64,000 nt of DNA, taken from the NCBI GenBank assembly GCA_963705955.1, contig CAVPLH010000006.1:248001-312000 (forward strand). Reading direction: 5' to 3'. Below the pieces are notes generated by a model. That model was not told the origin of the DNA, did not search any database, and was given only the letters and a program-made list of their open reading frames with translations. The translations under genes were made by a program, and so were the position numbers. The stretch is from WHSW01 sp963705955 (GTDB lineage: Bacteria; Actinomycetota; Thermoleophilia; Solirubrobacterales; 70-9). Shown one piece after another: positions 35,567 to 44,461 of the stretch; the first letter of the stretch is position 1; each line of letters opens with the position of its first letter.

Positions 35567-38281
35567 GCGAGTCGGTCCCATACCCCGCCCATCGTGAGGC
35601 GGACGTCGCGCTCCGCGACGGGTCGACCGTTCGCGTCCGCCCGGCGCGAGCCGACGATCGCGATGGTGTCCTCGAGTTCTACGAGGGCCTGAGCCCCGAC
35701 TCGCGCGCGTTCCGATTCATGTCCGGAGGGGTCGACCTCGGGCGGATCGCCGATGCGGCCGTCGACCTCGACTACCGGGATCGATACGGGCTCGTCGCGG
35801 TGCGCGGCGCCGAGGGCCGGATCGTCGGCCATGGCTCCTACGCTCGGGTCGATCGCACGCTCGCCGAGGTGGCGTTCGCGATCGCCGACGAGCTCCAGGG
35901 TCGCGGGGTGGCGACGATCCTGCTCGCCCATCTCGCCGAGGTCGCCGACGGAGAACGGGATCGCTCTGTTTGAAGCGGAAGTGCTGCCCGCGAACCACCG
36001 CATGGTCGAGGTCTTCCGCGAGAGCGGCTTTCCGGTCGAGACGTCGTCGGTTCCGGGCTCGATCCACGTCGAGCTGCCGACCTCATTCTCCGATGACGCC
36101 CGCGAGCGCTTCCAGCTTCGCGATCGGCTCGCCGCCGCCGCAGCGGTGCAGGCCTTCCTCGAGCCCCGCTCGGTCGCGGTGATCGGCGCCTCACGGCGGC
36201 GCGGCACGGTCGGCGGCGAGATCTTCCACAACCTGCTCGACGCCGGCTTCCAGGGGGTCGTCCATCCGGTCAATCCCAGCGCCGAGGTCGTCCAGTCGGT
36301 ACGCGCCTACCCGAGGGTCACCGACGTCCCGGGCGATATCGACCTCGCCGTGATCGCCGTCCCCGGTGCCGACGTCGTCGACGTCGCCCGCGACTGCGCA
36401 GCCAAGCGGGTGGCGGCGCTCGTCGTCGTCTCCGCCGGGTTCGCCGAGATCGGTGAGGACGGCATGGCTCGCCAGCGCGAGCTCGTCGACATCTGCCGCG
36501 CCGCGGGCATGCGGCTGGTCGGGCCGAACTGCCTCGGGATCCTCAACACGAACCCGTCGGTCGCGCTCAACGCGACCTTCGCCCCGGACCCGCCGCCGCC
36601 CGGCAACGTCGGCTTCCTCACCCAGAGCGGGGCTCTCGGCCTGGCGCTGATCGGCCTCGCCAGCGACCGCAACCTCGGCCTCTCCTCGTTCGCGTCGATC
36701 GGCAACCGCGCCGACGTCACCGGCAACGACCTGCTCGAGTATTGGGAGAGCGACGAGGGGACGGACGTCGCGCTGCTCTATATCGAGTCGTTCAGCGACC
36801 CGCGGCGGTTCTCGCGCGTCGCCCGGCGAGTTGGCGCCCGCAAGCCGATCATCGTCGTCAAGAGCGGCCGCTCGCAGGCGGGGGCGCGCGCGACCTCCTC
36901 CCATACCGGCGCCCTGCTCGCTGCGTCCGACGTCACGGTCGATGCGCTGTTCGAGCAGGCCGGCGTGATCCGCTCCGAGAGTCTCGCCGACATGCTCGAC
37001 GTCGCCTCGATGCTGGCGAACCAGCCGCTGCCGGCGGGGCCGCGGGTCGCGATCCTCACCAATGCGGGCGGGCCGGGGATCATGTGCGCCGACGCCTGCG
37101 AGGCGGCCGGGCTCGAGGTGCCCCCGCTCCCCGACTCGGCGCAGGAGGCGCTGCGCGAGTTCCTCGCCGCCGAGGCTTCGCTCGGAAACCCGGTCGACAT
37201 GATCGCCACCGCGAGCGCCGATCAGTACCGGAGGGCAATCGCGACCCTCGGCGAGTGTGAGGCGATCGACGCGCTGATCGTGATCTTCGTTCGCCCGCTG
37301 CTGACGAGGGCCGAGGACGTGGCGCGCGAAGTCCGGGCGGCGCTCGACGAGCTTCCGCGGCGGCTCCCGGCCCAGGCCGTGTTCATGTCGGCGCAGGATC
37401 ACGCGGCGATGGTCGCGGCCGGCGGGGTGCCGACCTATCTCTATCCCGAGGACGCGGCGCGAGCGCTGGCGCGAGTACGGCGCTACGCGGATTGGACCCG
37501 GTTTCCGCCCGACGAGGCTCCCGAGCCGGCGGGCGCGCGGGGCGACGAGGCGGCGGCGCTGATCGCCGATGCGCTTGCGGGCGGCGCGGGCTGGCTCGGC
37601 TTCGAGCCTTTGATCCGCCTGCTCGACTGCTACGGGATCGCGGTCGCCGACTGGCGGGTCACGGACGATCCGGCGGGCGCAGGCGAGGCGGCCGCCGCAC
37701 TCGGCGGTCGGGTCGCGCTGAAGGCGCTCGGGCCGGAGATCCTCCACAAGACCGAGCTCGGCGCGATCGAGATCGGCCTCGCCGGCGCCCGCGACGTCGC
37801 CGGCGCGGCGACCCTGATGGACGCGAGCCTGGCGCGCGCCGGCCTGGCCCGCGAGCGCTTCCTCGTCCAACGGATGATCGAGCCCGGGGTCGAGATGATC
37901 GTCGGAGTAGTCGGCGACGAGGTCTTCGGCCCGGTCGTCGCCTGCGGCGCCGGCGGAGTTCAGGCGGAGATCCTCAAGGACGTGAGGGTGCGGATCGCGC
38001 CGCTCACGCGTCGGGAGGCGCGCGAGATGATCAGTTCGCTCTCCACCTACCCGCTTCTCACCGGGTACCGCGGCTCTCCCGAGGTCGACGTCGATGCGCT
38101 CGAGGAGCTGGTCCTTCGGGTCAGTTCGATGGTCGACTCCCACCATGAGATCGCCGAGCTCGATCTGAACCCCGTGGTCGCCGGGCCCGACGGCGCGGTC
38201 GTCGTCGACGCACGACTGCGGCTCGCCGCGGCGCCGCCGCCGCGGCCGTGGCCGAGCGCCTACGCGGGCGCCGGCGCCTGA
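35548..38281 (+). CDS. GNAT acetyltransferase fused to NDP-forming acyl-CoA synthetase (Pat-like), frameshifted
   Basis: About 910 residues from TTG 35548. An N-terminal GNAT domain (TVRVRPARADDRDGVLEFYE, QGRGVATILLAHLAEVA) is followed by the CoA-binding and ligase domains of the ADP-forming acetyl-CoA synthetase family. Signatures include SVAVIGASRRRGTVGGEIFH, GMRLVGPNCLGILNT, GNVGFLTQSGALG, SSHTGALL, an ATP-grasp part (GRVALKALGPEILHKTELGA) and IAELDLNPVV. The N-terminal GNAT order matches Streptomyces PatA, a protein lysine acetyltransferase whose synthetase part is regulatory. One frame change near 35955 falls in the GNAT domain (VADGE to NGIALFEAEVL). Confidence 0.87.
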
Positions 38282-38564
38282 GCGGTCCAGCTTCGGGCTT
38301 TCGCGAGCCGGATTGCGAGATCGGGCGGATGCGCGCCGGCGCCTTGCTCGTCGAGGTCAAGCGCGGGAAACGTCATCGGCGATCCCGGCGTGGCCTAGAC
38401 GGCGCGCGTTTCCATCTGGGGGTGTCTACCGGCTCGGCGGCTTGGGGCGCGCGAACCCGGAGATCGCCTCGGCCAGGTCGAGCGCCTCCAGTAGATCGCC
38501 GTCCCGGTGCCGTCGTCAGCCACCCCTTGGCAGCTGCTCGCGGAGCCGGTCGACCTGGCGCTTC
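38282..38564. other. Intergenic stretch, nothing recognised
   Basis: Together with the fragment that follows it, this makes a 452-base gap between the acyl-CoA synthetase and the DUF2182 gene. Open frames on both strands are Arg/Pro-rich and without ribosome sites. No hairpin or tandem repeat was apparent by eye. Confidence 0.4.
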
Positions 38565-38696
38565 ATGGGCTCGAACCTCGGCACGGGCACGATCAGCCGC
38601 GCGAACAGCGACGGCACCGGCGTGGACCCGAGCTTCATCAGCGGCGCCAGCTTCCCGGTCGGCGTCGCCGTCGACGCTGACCGCGTCTACTGGATG
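38565..38696 (+). pseudogene. Fragment of a YWTD-like beta-propeller repeat protein
   Basis: About 44 codons encode one blade-length unit: MGSNLGTGTISRANSDGTGV, then FISGASFPVGVAVDADRVYW. The pattern G-TI-RAN-DGTGV ... GVAVDA--VYW is the repeat of secreted or lipoprotein NHL/YWTD-type proteins, which are common in actinobacteria. There is no start context or signal peptide. The similarity stops at VYW, exactly where copy 2 of the 28-bp repeat begins. A gene remnant. Confidence 0.45.
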
Positions 38697-38723
38697 GGTC
38701 GACTGCCAACGGTCTTCCATTTC
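38696..38723. repeat. Copy 2 of a dispersed 28-bp repeat
   Basis: Matches 32616-32643 at 25 of 28 bases in the same orientation. It starts where the propeller fragment ends and stops 11 bases before the DUF2182 stop codon. On the minus strand it reads MEDRWQST, against MEDAWQLT in copy 1. Confidence 0.5.
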
Positions 38724-38733
38724 CAAACCCGCC

Positions 38734-39627
38734 TCAGGGCGCCATGTCGGACATCCCGCCGCCGCCCTGTGACATCCCGCCGCCGCCCTTTGACATGGCG
38801 TCGCCGCCCTGTCCCATGCTCATCGCGGCCCCGGGTGAACCGGGAATCGTCAGGCCGGGGACGTCCGCCGGAGTGGTCGCGACGGCGATCCCGAGCACGA
38901 GGAGGACGATCGCCACCCCCCGCGTCGCCAGCCACGGCCACGGAACGAGCTTCTCGATCGCGATCAACGCCGCGACCAGGATCATCCAGCCGACGCTCAT
39001 CACCCCGAGGGCGAACAGCGCAGCCATCAACGCCCAGCAGCAGCCCAGGCACCAGGCGCCGTGCGCGACGCCCATCCGCAGGGCGCCGAGACGACCGTCG
39101 TGCCAGCTCTCGATCAGAAATCCGAGCGGCCCTCGACAGCGGCGTAGGCACGCGTACTTGAGCGGGGTCAGCTGGTAGACGGCCGCGACCAGGATCACTC
39201 CGCCGGCGACGAACCTGCCGCCGCGGTCCCACGAGAAGGCATCGATCGAGAGCGAGCGCAGGACCTCGAACAGCCCGTAGGCGATCAGGCCCGCCGCGGT
39301 CCAGACCGCCAGGTAGCCGGCGACGAACAGCGCCGTCGCCCCCGCGGGCGCGGACTTGCCAACCGCACGGCGGCGATCCTGCAGGCTCGCGTAGACGCCG
39401 ACCATCGGCCAGATCGACGGGAACATCATCGCCGCCATCATCACCACCCAGACGGTGACGAAGAACCCGAGCCCGCCGAGGTCGGTCCCCGGCCCGGCGT
39501 CCATCCCCTCCATTCGACTGTCGGTGAACAGCCAGCCACCGAGCGCCAGCGCCAGCAGCAGCCCGATCAGGACGAGCTGGCCCCGAAGCGGCGAGAGGCG
39601 CGCGGGCGTTGTGGACGGAGCGCTCAT
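38734..39627 (-). CDS. DUF2182 metal-binding membrane protein with a Met/Gly-rich tail
   Basis: 297 residues from ATG 39627. It has about six helices including the family segment TVWVVMMAAMMFPSIWPMVG and CLRRCRGPLGFLIESWHDG, GAWCLGCCWALM. DUF2182 proteins are predicted metal-binding integral membrane proteins. The C-terminus has four short repeats of the form GGGGMSxGGGGMS (tail GQGGDAMSKGGGGMSQGG), a methionine pattern seen in Cu(I) handling proteins. It follows the DUF1326 gene by 13 bases on the same strand, a pairing I know from other genomes. Confidence 0.87.
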   Translation of the reverse strand: MSAPSTTPARLSPLRGQLVLIGLLLALALGGWLFTDSRMEGMDAGPGTDLGGLGFFVTVWVVMMAAMMFPSIWPMVGVYASLQDRRRAVGKSAPAGATALFVAGYLAVWTAAGLIAYGLFEVLRSLSIDAFSWDRGGRFVAGGVILVAAVYQLTPLKYACLRRCRGPLGFLIESWHDGRLGALRMGVAHGAWCLGCCWALMAALFALGVMSVGWMILVAALIAIEKLVPWPWLATRGVAIVLLVLGIAVATTPADVPGLTIPGSPGAAMSMGQGGDAMSKGGGGMSQGGGGMSDMAP

Positions 39628-39640
39628 CGCCGCACGCGCA

Positions 39641-40294
39641 TCACTCGTCCCCCGACGAGTAGTCGAAGGTCGACTCGTACGCGCAGCGTCCCGTGAACGC
39701 GAACTCGAGCTCGCCGTCGACCGCGAGCGTCTCGGCAACGAGCTCGCGCCCTGGACGGTCGTGGCCAGGGATCACGCAGGTGACCTGCGCACGGTCGGCG
39801 ACCGGCTCGCGGATCCGCAGCGTGACCTCGTCTCCGGCCCGGAACCAGCCACGCCCGGGCGCGTGATCGATCTCGATCGCGACATGGCGGACGCCGAGCA
39901 GGTCGCTCGCCTTCCAGGCCCAGGGGAACTGCCGCAGCGGGGTGCCTCCGAGTCGTCCGAGCAGGATCCGGGTCAGGGCGTCCCGCTGGTCTCGATCGCC
40001 GCGCTCGTCGACGTAGGCGACGATGCTCCACGGCGATCCCGCCTCGTCGTCGTCGTAGCGGGTCGCCAGCACCGCTCGCTGTCCGCTCAGGTCGATCTCC
40101 CCGGCGTGGCCGCGATCGACCTGCCAGCTGAGCGCGCCCATGCATTCGCCGAATGTCGAGCGGCCGCCGCTGCGTCCCTCGATCCTCCGACACGGGCAGA
40201 TCGCCTCGCAGTTGCAGGCCTCGAGGTAAGTGCCGGAGATTGCCCATGGAAGGAAGGCGTCGCTGTCGGGGTCGGCTCGCGCGATCGCGGTCAA
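39641..40294 (-). CDS. DUF1326-family protein
   Basis: 217 residues from TTG 40294. The signature is SGTYLEACNCEAICPCRRIE near residue 20, with closely spaced cysteines that could bind metal. It continues as an all-beta protein (GDEVTLRIREPVADRAQVTC, ESTFDYSS). Role unknown. With the following DUF2182 gene it forms a two-gene operon; the CxC and CPC cysteines with the Met-rich tail of its partner suggest a joint role in copper or other soft-metal handling (inference). It diverges from the secreted-protein gene at 40405. Confidence 0.88.
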   Translation of the reverse strand: MTAIARADPDSDAFLPWAISGTYLEACNCEAICPCRRIEGRSGGRSTFGECMGALSWQVDRGHAGEIDLSGQRAVLATRYDDDEAGSPWSIVAYVDERGDRDQRDALTRILLGRLGGTPLRQFPWAWKASDLLGVRHVAIEIDHAPGRGWFRAGDEVTLRIREPVADRAQVTCVIPGHDRPGRELVAETLAVDGELEFAFTGRCAYESTFDYSSGDE

Positions 40295-40404
40295 CTTAGC
40301 TCGCGGCGATCCGGCGCGCCTCGCCGACCGGAGCGATCGGCGGCGCTTGTCCGCGGCCGCCGGGCGGGATAGGCTCGGTCGAGCCCGACCTTGGAGGTAT
40401 TGAG

Positions 40405-40806
40405 ATGAGAGCGGCAGGCCTTGTCGCAGCGCTGGCGGCGAGCGCGGTCCTCGTGCTCGCGGCGGTTACGGCGTCGGCGAGCGTCACCCAGTACCCGACC
40501 GTGTTCACGAAGTTCAAGTACAAGCTGGACGGCGGCAAGGCCGAGTTCAAGGGGCTGATCGGCTCGCAGAAGGGAGGCTGCTTGTCCGACCGCAAGGTGA
40601 AGCTGTTCCGGCAGAAGAACGGCAACAAGAGCAAGCTCGGTGGCGACCACACGGATGGGAAGGGCAAGTTCGTGATCGACCTCGGCAGCGGCCCGCCGAA
40701 GGACGGGAAGTACTACGCCGAGGTCCTGCAGACGAAGATCGGCAGCTCGTCGAACCGAAAGACCTGCCTCGCCAGGACCTCGGGCTCGATCAAGCTGAGC
40801 AGCTGA
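40405..40806 (+). CDS. Small secreted protein
   Basis: 133 residues. The start ATG 40405 has GGAGGT seven bases upstream. A Sec signal peptide (AGLVAALAASAVLVLAAVTA, cleavage near ASA-SV) precedes a lysine-rich beta-type domain with two cysteines (KGGCLSDRKVKLFRQKNG, KTCLARTSG) that may form a disulfide. The repeating KVxLFR...KFVID pattern resembles small beta-sandwich carbohydrate-binding or Ig-like modules, but no family is certain. Confidence 0.8.
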   Translation: MRAAGLVAALAASAVLVLAAVTASASVTQYPTVFTKFKYKLDGGKAEFKGLIGSQKGGCLSDRKVKLFRQKNGNKSKLGGDHTDGKGKFVIDLGSGPPKDGKYYAEVLQTKIGSSSNRKTCLARTSGSIKLSS

Positions 40807-40839
40807 GGCGAAGGGCTCGCGGGAGCAAGGAGGACGCTT

Positions 40840-42234
40840 ACGGCCGAGGTCGATCGCTTCGAGACCGCCTTCACGTCCGGGGTGACGGAGGAGCTCCCGC
40901 CCCCGGCCCGCGAAGCCGCGCCGCCGGCGGCACCGAGGCTCGCTGCACCGGCCGACGGCATCGCGCTGTCCGGTTGCGTGCTGACGCCGGCGCGCAGAAT
41001 CGAGCCGGGCTACGTCGTCATCCACGGCGGCGAGGTCGCGGAGGTCACCGACCAGCGCCCGCGGTCGGTCGATGTCCACGAGACAGGCGGCGTCATCGCC
41101 CCGGGCCTGATCGACCTCCACGGTCACCCCGAGTTCAACGTCTTCGCGGCCTGGGAGCCGCCGCAGCAGTTCGTCAATCGCTATTCCTGGCGCGACAGCG
41201 CCCTCTACCACACGCTGGTGCGCGACCCCCAGAACCACCTCCTCGACGTGCTCCCGGCGTGGACCCAGCTCCGTTACGCGGAGGTGCGGGCGCTGGTCGG
41301 CGGCGTGACCGCGATCCAGGGCACGGGCGGGCAGGCTCGCAGCTACTCGGGCGAGGCGCTGGTCCGCAACGTCGACAAGTGGATCTTCGGCAAACAGGTC
41401 GGGCGGTCGCTGATCGACCTGCCGTCGGGCTCATTCGGCATGGAGGGCCTCTCGAGCATCCTCGACGGGATCGAAGCCGGCGACGTGAAGGCGTTCTACA
41501 TCCACCTCGCCGAGGGGCGCTCCGACAATCAGCGGTCGCGGGAGGAGTTCGATCGCCTCGTCGACCTTCACGCGCTCACCGCCAGCACCGTCGTCATTCA
41601 CGGGACCGCGCTCAGCGAGCCCCAGCTCGGAGACCTCGCCGACGCCGGGGCAAAGCTGGTCTGGTCACCGCAGAGCAACCTCCGCCTCTACGGTGAGACG
41701 ACGAGGGCGGGCGCCGCACTCGAGCAGGACGTCACGGTCGGACTCGGGGCCGACTGGCTGCCGAGCGGCAGCACCAGCCTGCTGGCCGAGGTCAACGTGG
41801 CGCGCCGATGTCTCACCTCCGAGGGCCACGAGATCACCGCCAAGAAGCTGGTCGACATGATGACCCGCGACGCGGCCAAGATCGCCGGGCTCGACGACAA
41901 GCTGGGTTCGCTGGCGAAGGGACGGCCGGCCGACCTGGTCGTCTTCGAGCGCCGGCTCGAGGACCCGTGGGAGAACGTCGTCCAGGCGGAGCCGGGGTGG
42001 GTCGACCTGGTGATGATCGGCGGCGATCTGACCTACGGTCGGGCGGACTGGATCACCGAGCTCGGCGAGTCGGTCGACGATGCGCGGCTCGAGCCGCTCT
42101 TCGCCTGGGGCAAGCCGATGCTCCTCGACACGAGCTACATGGTCAATCCCGACGGCGACGAGCCGCCGACCCTCGCGCAGCTCTGCGCTGTGCTGATCGA
42201 CGCCTACCCGCAGGTCGGACCGGTGTTCGCCTGA
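40840..42234 (+). CDS. Amidohydrolase-superfamily protein
   Basis: About 464 residues. Metal-site motifs of the superfamily are visible: PGLIDLHGHPEFN near residue 88, the ligand His in FYIHLAEG and VVIHGTAL, and the catalytic Asp in VGLGADWLPSG. The overall pattern is close to chlorohydrolase / MTA-SAH deaminase relatives (WSPQSNLRLYGETT, GSLAKGRPADLVVFE). Substrate unknown. GTG 40882 has no ribosome site. By contrast AAGGAGG sits six bases before an in-frame ACG at 40840, so translation probably begins there. The next gene starts 1 base after the stop. Confidence 0.85.
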   Translation, partial: TAEVDRFETAFTSGVTEELPPPAREAAPPAAPRLAAPADGIALSGCVLTPARRIEPGYVVIHGGEVAEVTDQRPRSVDVHETGGVIAPGLIDLHGHPEFNVFAAWEPPQQFVNRYSWRDSALYHTLVRDPQNHLLDVLPAWTQLRYAEVRALVGGVTAIQGTGGQARSYSGEALVRNVDKWIFGKQVGRSLIDLPSGSFGMEGLSSILDGIEAGDVKAFYIHLAEGRSDNQRSREEFDRLVDLHALTASTVVIHGTALSEPQLGDLADAGAKLVWSPQSNLRLYGETTRAGAALEQDVTVGLGADWLPSGSTSLLAEVNVARRCLTSEGHEITAKKLVDMMTRDAAKIAGLDDKLGSLAKGRPADLVVFERRLEDPWENVVQAEPGWVDLVMIGGDLTYGRADWITELGESVDDARLEPLFAWGKPMLLDTSYMVNPDGDEPPTLAQLCAVLIDAYPQVGPVFA

Positions 42235-42235
42235 G

Positions 42236-43015
42236 ATGTCGGAGTTCGATCGCGGGCCCTCGGCCCAGCTCGCCGCGCTCTTCGACCGCGTCCCGGACCC
42301 GCCCGTCAACGACGATTTCTGGTTCGACTGGGGGCCCGTCTTCTACCGCGGCCGGCTCGACGGATCGGCGCGCGTGCTCTGCGTCGGCTCCGACCCGGGG
42401 CCGACCGAGCGGATCGCCGGTCGCGGATTGGTCGGCAACGCCGGCCAGCGAGTCCAGGGGCTGCTCTCGAAGCTCGGGCTGACGCGCTCCTACATCTGTC
42501 TCAATGCCTGGGCATATGCCGTGCATCCGACCCGGGCCGGCGCCGAGCGTGCGAAGCTCGACGAGCGGGCGCAGCTGGAGTGGCGTAACGAGCTCTACGA
42601 TGCCGTCGCCGGCCCGGAGCTGCAGGCGGTGATCGCGTTCGGGGAGATGGCGCAAGCCGCGGTCGCGCTGTGGCCGGGGCGCAGCCCGGACGTCGACCTG
42701 CGCGAGGTGCCGCACCCGTCCAGCCACGACGAGACGAGGCTCGTCGACGAGTGGCGGGCGGCGGTCGCGCACCTGCGCACGATCGTCACCCCGGACGACG
42801 ACGGCGACAACAGCGGCCCCAACTACGGAGCCGGCTTCGAGGAGGCCGACTACGCGGCGATCCCGAAGCGCGACCTGCCGTTCGGAGCGCCCGCGTTCCT
42901 CGGCGACGACGCCTGGGTGCGGGCGCAGCCGGGCGGCGCACAGAACTCGGTCGAGCGACCGTCGCCCGATGACGCCCACACCCTGACCTGGCACGCTCCC
43001 CGGACGGAGGACTAG
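42236..43015 (+). CDS. Uracil-DNA-glycosylase-superfamily protein
   Basis: 259 residues from ATG 42236. The UDG-fold signatures are VLCVGSDPGPTERIAGRGLV (active-site loop, with the Gly-x-Asp-Pro-Gly form of family 4/5-like enzymes), LTRSYICLNAWAYAVHPT and VPHPSSHDE. There are no N-terminal Fe-S cysteines. The C-terminal 70 residues (DDDGDNSGPNYGAGFEEADY...) are acidic and not part of the classic fold. Sitting between two hydrolase genes it is probably co-transcribed with them. Whether it repairs uracil or does something else is open. Confidence 0.78.
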   Translation: MSEFDRGPSAQLAALFDRVPDPPVNDDFWFDWGPVFYRGRLDGSARVLCVGSDPGPTERIAGRGLVGNAGQRVQGLLSKLGLTRSYICLNAWAYAVHPTRAGAERAKLDERAQLEWRNELYDAVAGPELQAVIAFGEMAQAAVALWPGRSPDVDLREVPHPSSHDETRLVDEWRAAVAHLRTIVTPDDDGDNSGPNYGAGFEEADYAAIPKRDLPFGAPAFLGDDAWVRAQPGGAQNSVERPSPDDAHTLTWHAPRTED

Positions 43016-43018
43016 CTG

Positions 43019-44233
43019 ATGATCGTCGACCTTCATGCCCATTACCCGATGCACCTCGTGCCGCGGGGGAGATTCAGGGTCCTGCGGCTGCTGTTTTCGG
43101 GCCGCGCACGGCGCCGGCTCCGGGATCGGGTCCGCGCCCTGCTCGTCGGGCTCGCGAGCATGGTCGCCAACTACCGCTCGTTGTTCTCCGGGCCGCGGGC
43201 CAGAATGAGCTACATGCGCAGTGGCGGAGTCGGCGTCGCGCTCTCCGTCGTCTACTCGTTCTTCGACGAGCTCGATATCGCCGACGGGCCGGAGCCGCGC
43301 CCCGGATACCTCGATTCGATCCTCGGTCAACTGAAGACGGTCGAGAAGGACATCGCGCGGAACCACGCCGGGGAAGCCGTCGTCGCCCACAATCCAGGTG
43401 AGCTGAAGGCGGCGGCCGACGCCGGCAAGCTCGCCCTCGTGCACTGCGTCGAAGGCGGTTTCTGCCTCGGAGCCGAGGCGCCGGACGTCAAGCCGGCGGT
43501 GCATCGGCTCGCCGACCAAGGCGTCGCCTACATCACCGTGGCGCACCTGATCTGGCGGGGTGTGGCCACCGACGCCCCGGCGATCCCGTTCCTGACCGAC
43601 GAGCAGTACCGCGATTGGTTTCCTCAGCCCGAGACCGGCCTCTCGAAGCTCGGGCGTGCGGCGGTCGAGGCGATGGTCGACGAGCACGTGCTGATCGATG
43701 TCTCGCACATGAGCGAGCGCGCGCTCGCCGACACCTTCGAGCTGCTCGACCACCTCGACCCCGCGAAGTCCGTGCCCGTCGTCGCGACCCATGCCGGGTA
43801 TCGCTTCGGGACGCAGGAGTACATGCTCAGCCGGGAGACGCTCGAGCGGATCGCCGCACGCGGCGGGGTCGTGGGGCTGATCTTCGCCGAGCATCAGATG
43901 GGCGACGTTCCGTGCCCGGAGGCGAAGCGGCGCGGGGGCCTCGAGATCGGTAAGCGGCGCCGCTTCGAGAGGTCGTTCGAGGTCCTCTGCTGTCACATCG
44001 ATCACATCCGTGACGCGACCGGCTCGCACCGCTTCACCGCGATCGGCTCGGACCTCGACGGCTTCATCAAGCCGACGCTCGGCGGGCTGGAGGACATGCG
44101 CGACATGGCCTCGCTGGAGGAGGCGCTGCTGAAACGCTACGGACACGACGGCGAGCTGATCTGCTCCGGCAACGCGTTGCGGGTGCTGAACGCCTATTGG
44201 CACGGAAGGGCGGACGACGCGGCGCAAGCCTGA
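43019..44233 (+). CDS. Membrane-dipeptidase-like amidohydrolase (M19 family)
   Basis: 404 residues from ATG 43019, 3 bases after the previous stop. Zinc-ligand motifs of renal dipeptidases are present: IVDLHAHYPMH at the N-terminus, ALVHCVEGGFCLG, LIDVSHMSERAL, VVATHAGYRF and AIGSDLDGFIKPT. No signal peptide, so probably cytoplasmic. M19 enzymes hydrolyse dipeptides, often with D-residues. With the amidohydrolase and the UDG-like gene it forms a three-gene operon. The substrate is not deducible. Confidence 0.88.
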   Translation: MIVDLHAHYPMHLVPRGRFRVLRLLFSGRARRRLRDRVRALLVGLASMVANYRSLFSGPRARMSYMRSGGVGVALSVVYSFFDELDIADGPEPRPGYLDSILGQLKTVEKDIARNHAGEAVVAHNPGELKAAADAGKLALVHCVEGGFCLGAEAPDVKPAVHRLADQGVAYITVAHLIWRGVATDAPAIPFLTDEQYRDWFPQPETGLSKLGRAAVEAMVDEHVLIDVSHMSERALADTFELLDHLDPAKSVPVVATHAGYRFGTQEYMLSRETLERIAARGGVVGLIFAEHQMGDVPCPEAKRRGGLEIGKRRRFERSFEVLCCHIDHIRDATGSHRFTAIGSDLDGFIKPTLGGLEDMRDMASLEEALLKRYGHDGELICSGNALRVLNAYWHGRADDAAQA

Positions 44234-44249
44234 TCCCGACCCCTGTCGT

Positions 44250-44269
44250 GGGCGTTTGGATTCACGCCC
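44250..44269 (+). terminator. Small hairpin after the dipeptidase gene
   Basis: GGGCGT and ACGCCC form a 6-bp stem with an 8-base loop, 17 bases after the dipeptidase stop. There is no T-run, so it is a weak terminator candidate. Confidence 0.3.
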
Positions 44270-44341
44270 GCTCGGCTTGACTTCGCTCCGGCGCCCCGTT
44301 AGATCACACTCGCGGAGCACGCTGATCCGAGGAGGAACCAG

Positions 44342-44461
44342 GTGGAGGATACGAGCGCCGTCGGGCTCGGGGTCGCCGGCGGGGTGGACGGTCGCGCCGG
44401 CGAGCCCGGTTCACCCGCCTGGACGCGGCTCCTGGACGATCGCGCGGAGGACGCAAAGTGA
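44342..44461 (+). CDS. 39-residue ORF translationally coupled to the TIR protein
   Basis: GTG 44342 is preceded by GAGGAGG at 44329-44335 with ideal 6-base spacing, the strongest ribosome site in this region. The product reads MEDTSAVGLGVAGGVDGRAG..., has no Cys, and ends DDRAEDAK. Its TGA overlaps the GTG of the TIR gene (GTGA), as elsewhere in this genome between functionally linked genes. The TIR gene itself has only a weak GCGGAGGACGCAAA site. It is either a coupled regulatory leader or a small partner protein; nothing homologous is known to me. Confidence 0.6.
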   Translation: MEDTSAVGLGVAGGVDGRAGEPGSPAWTRLLDDRAEDAK

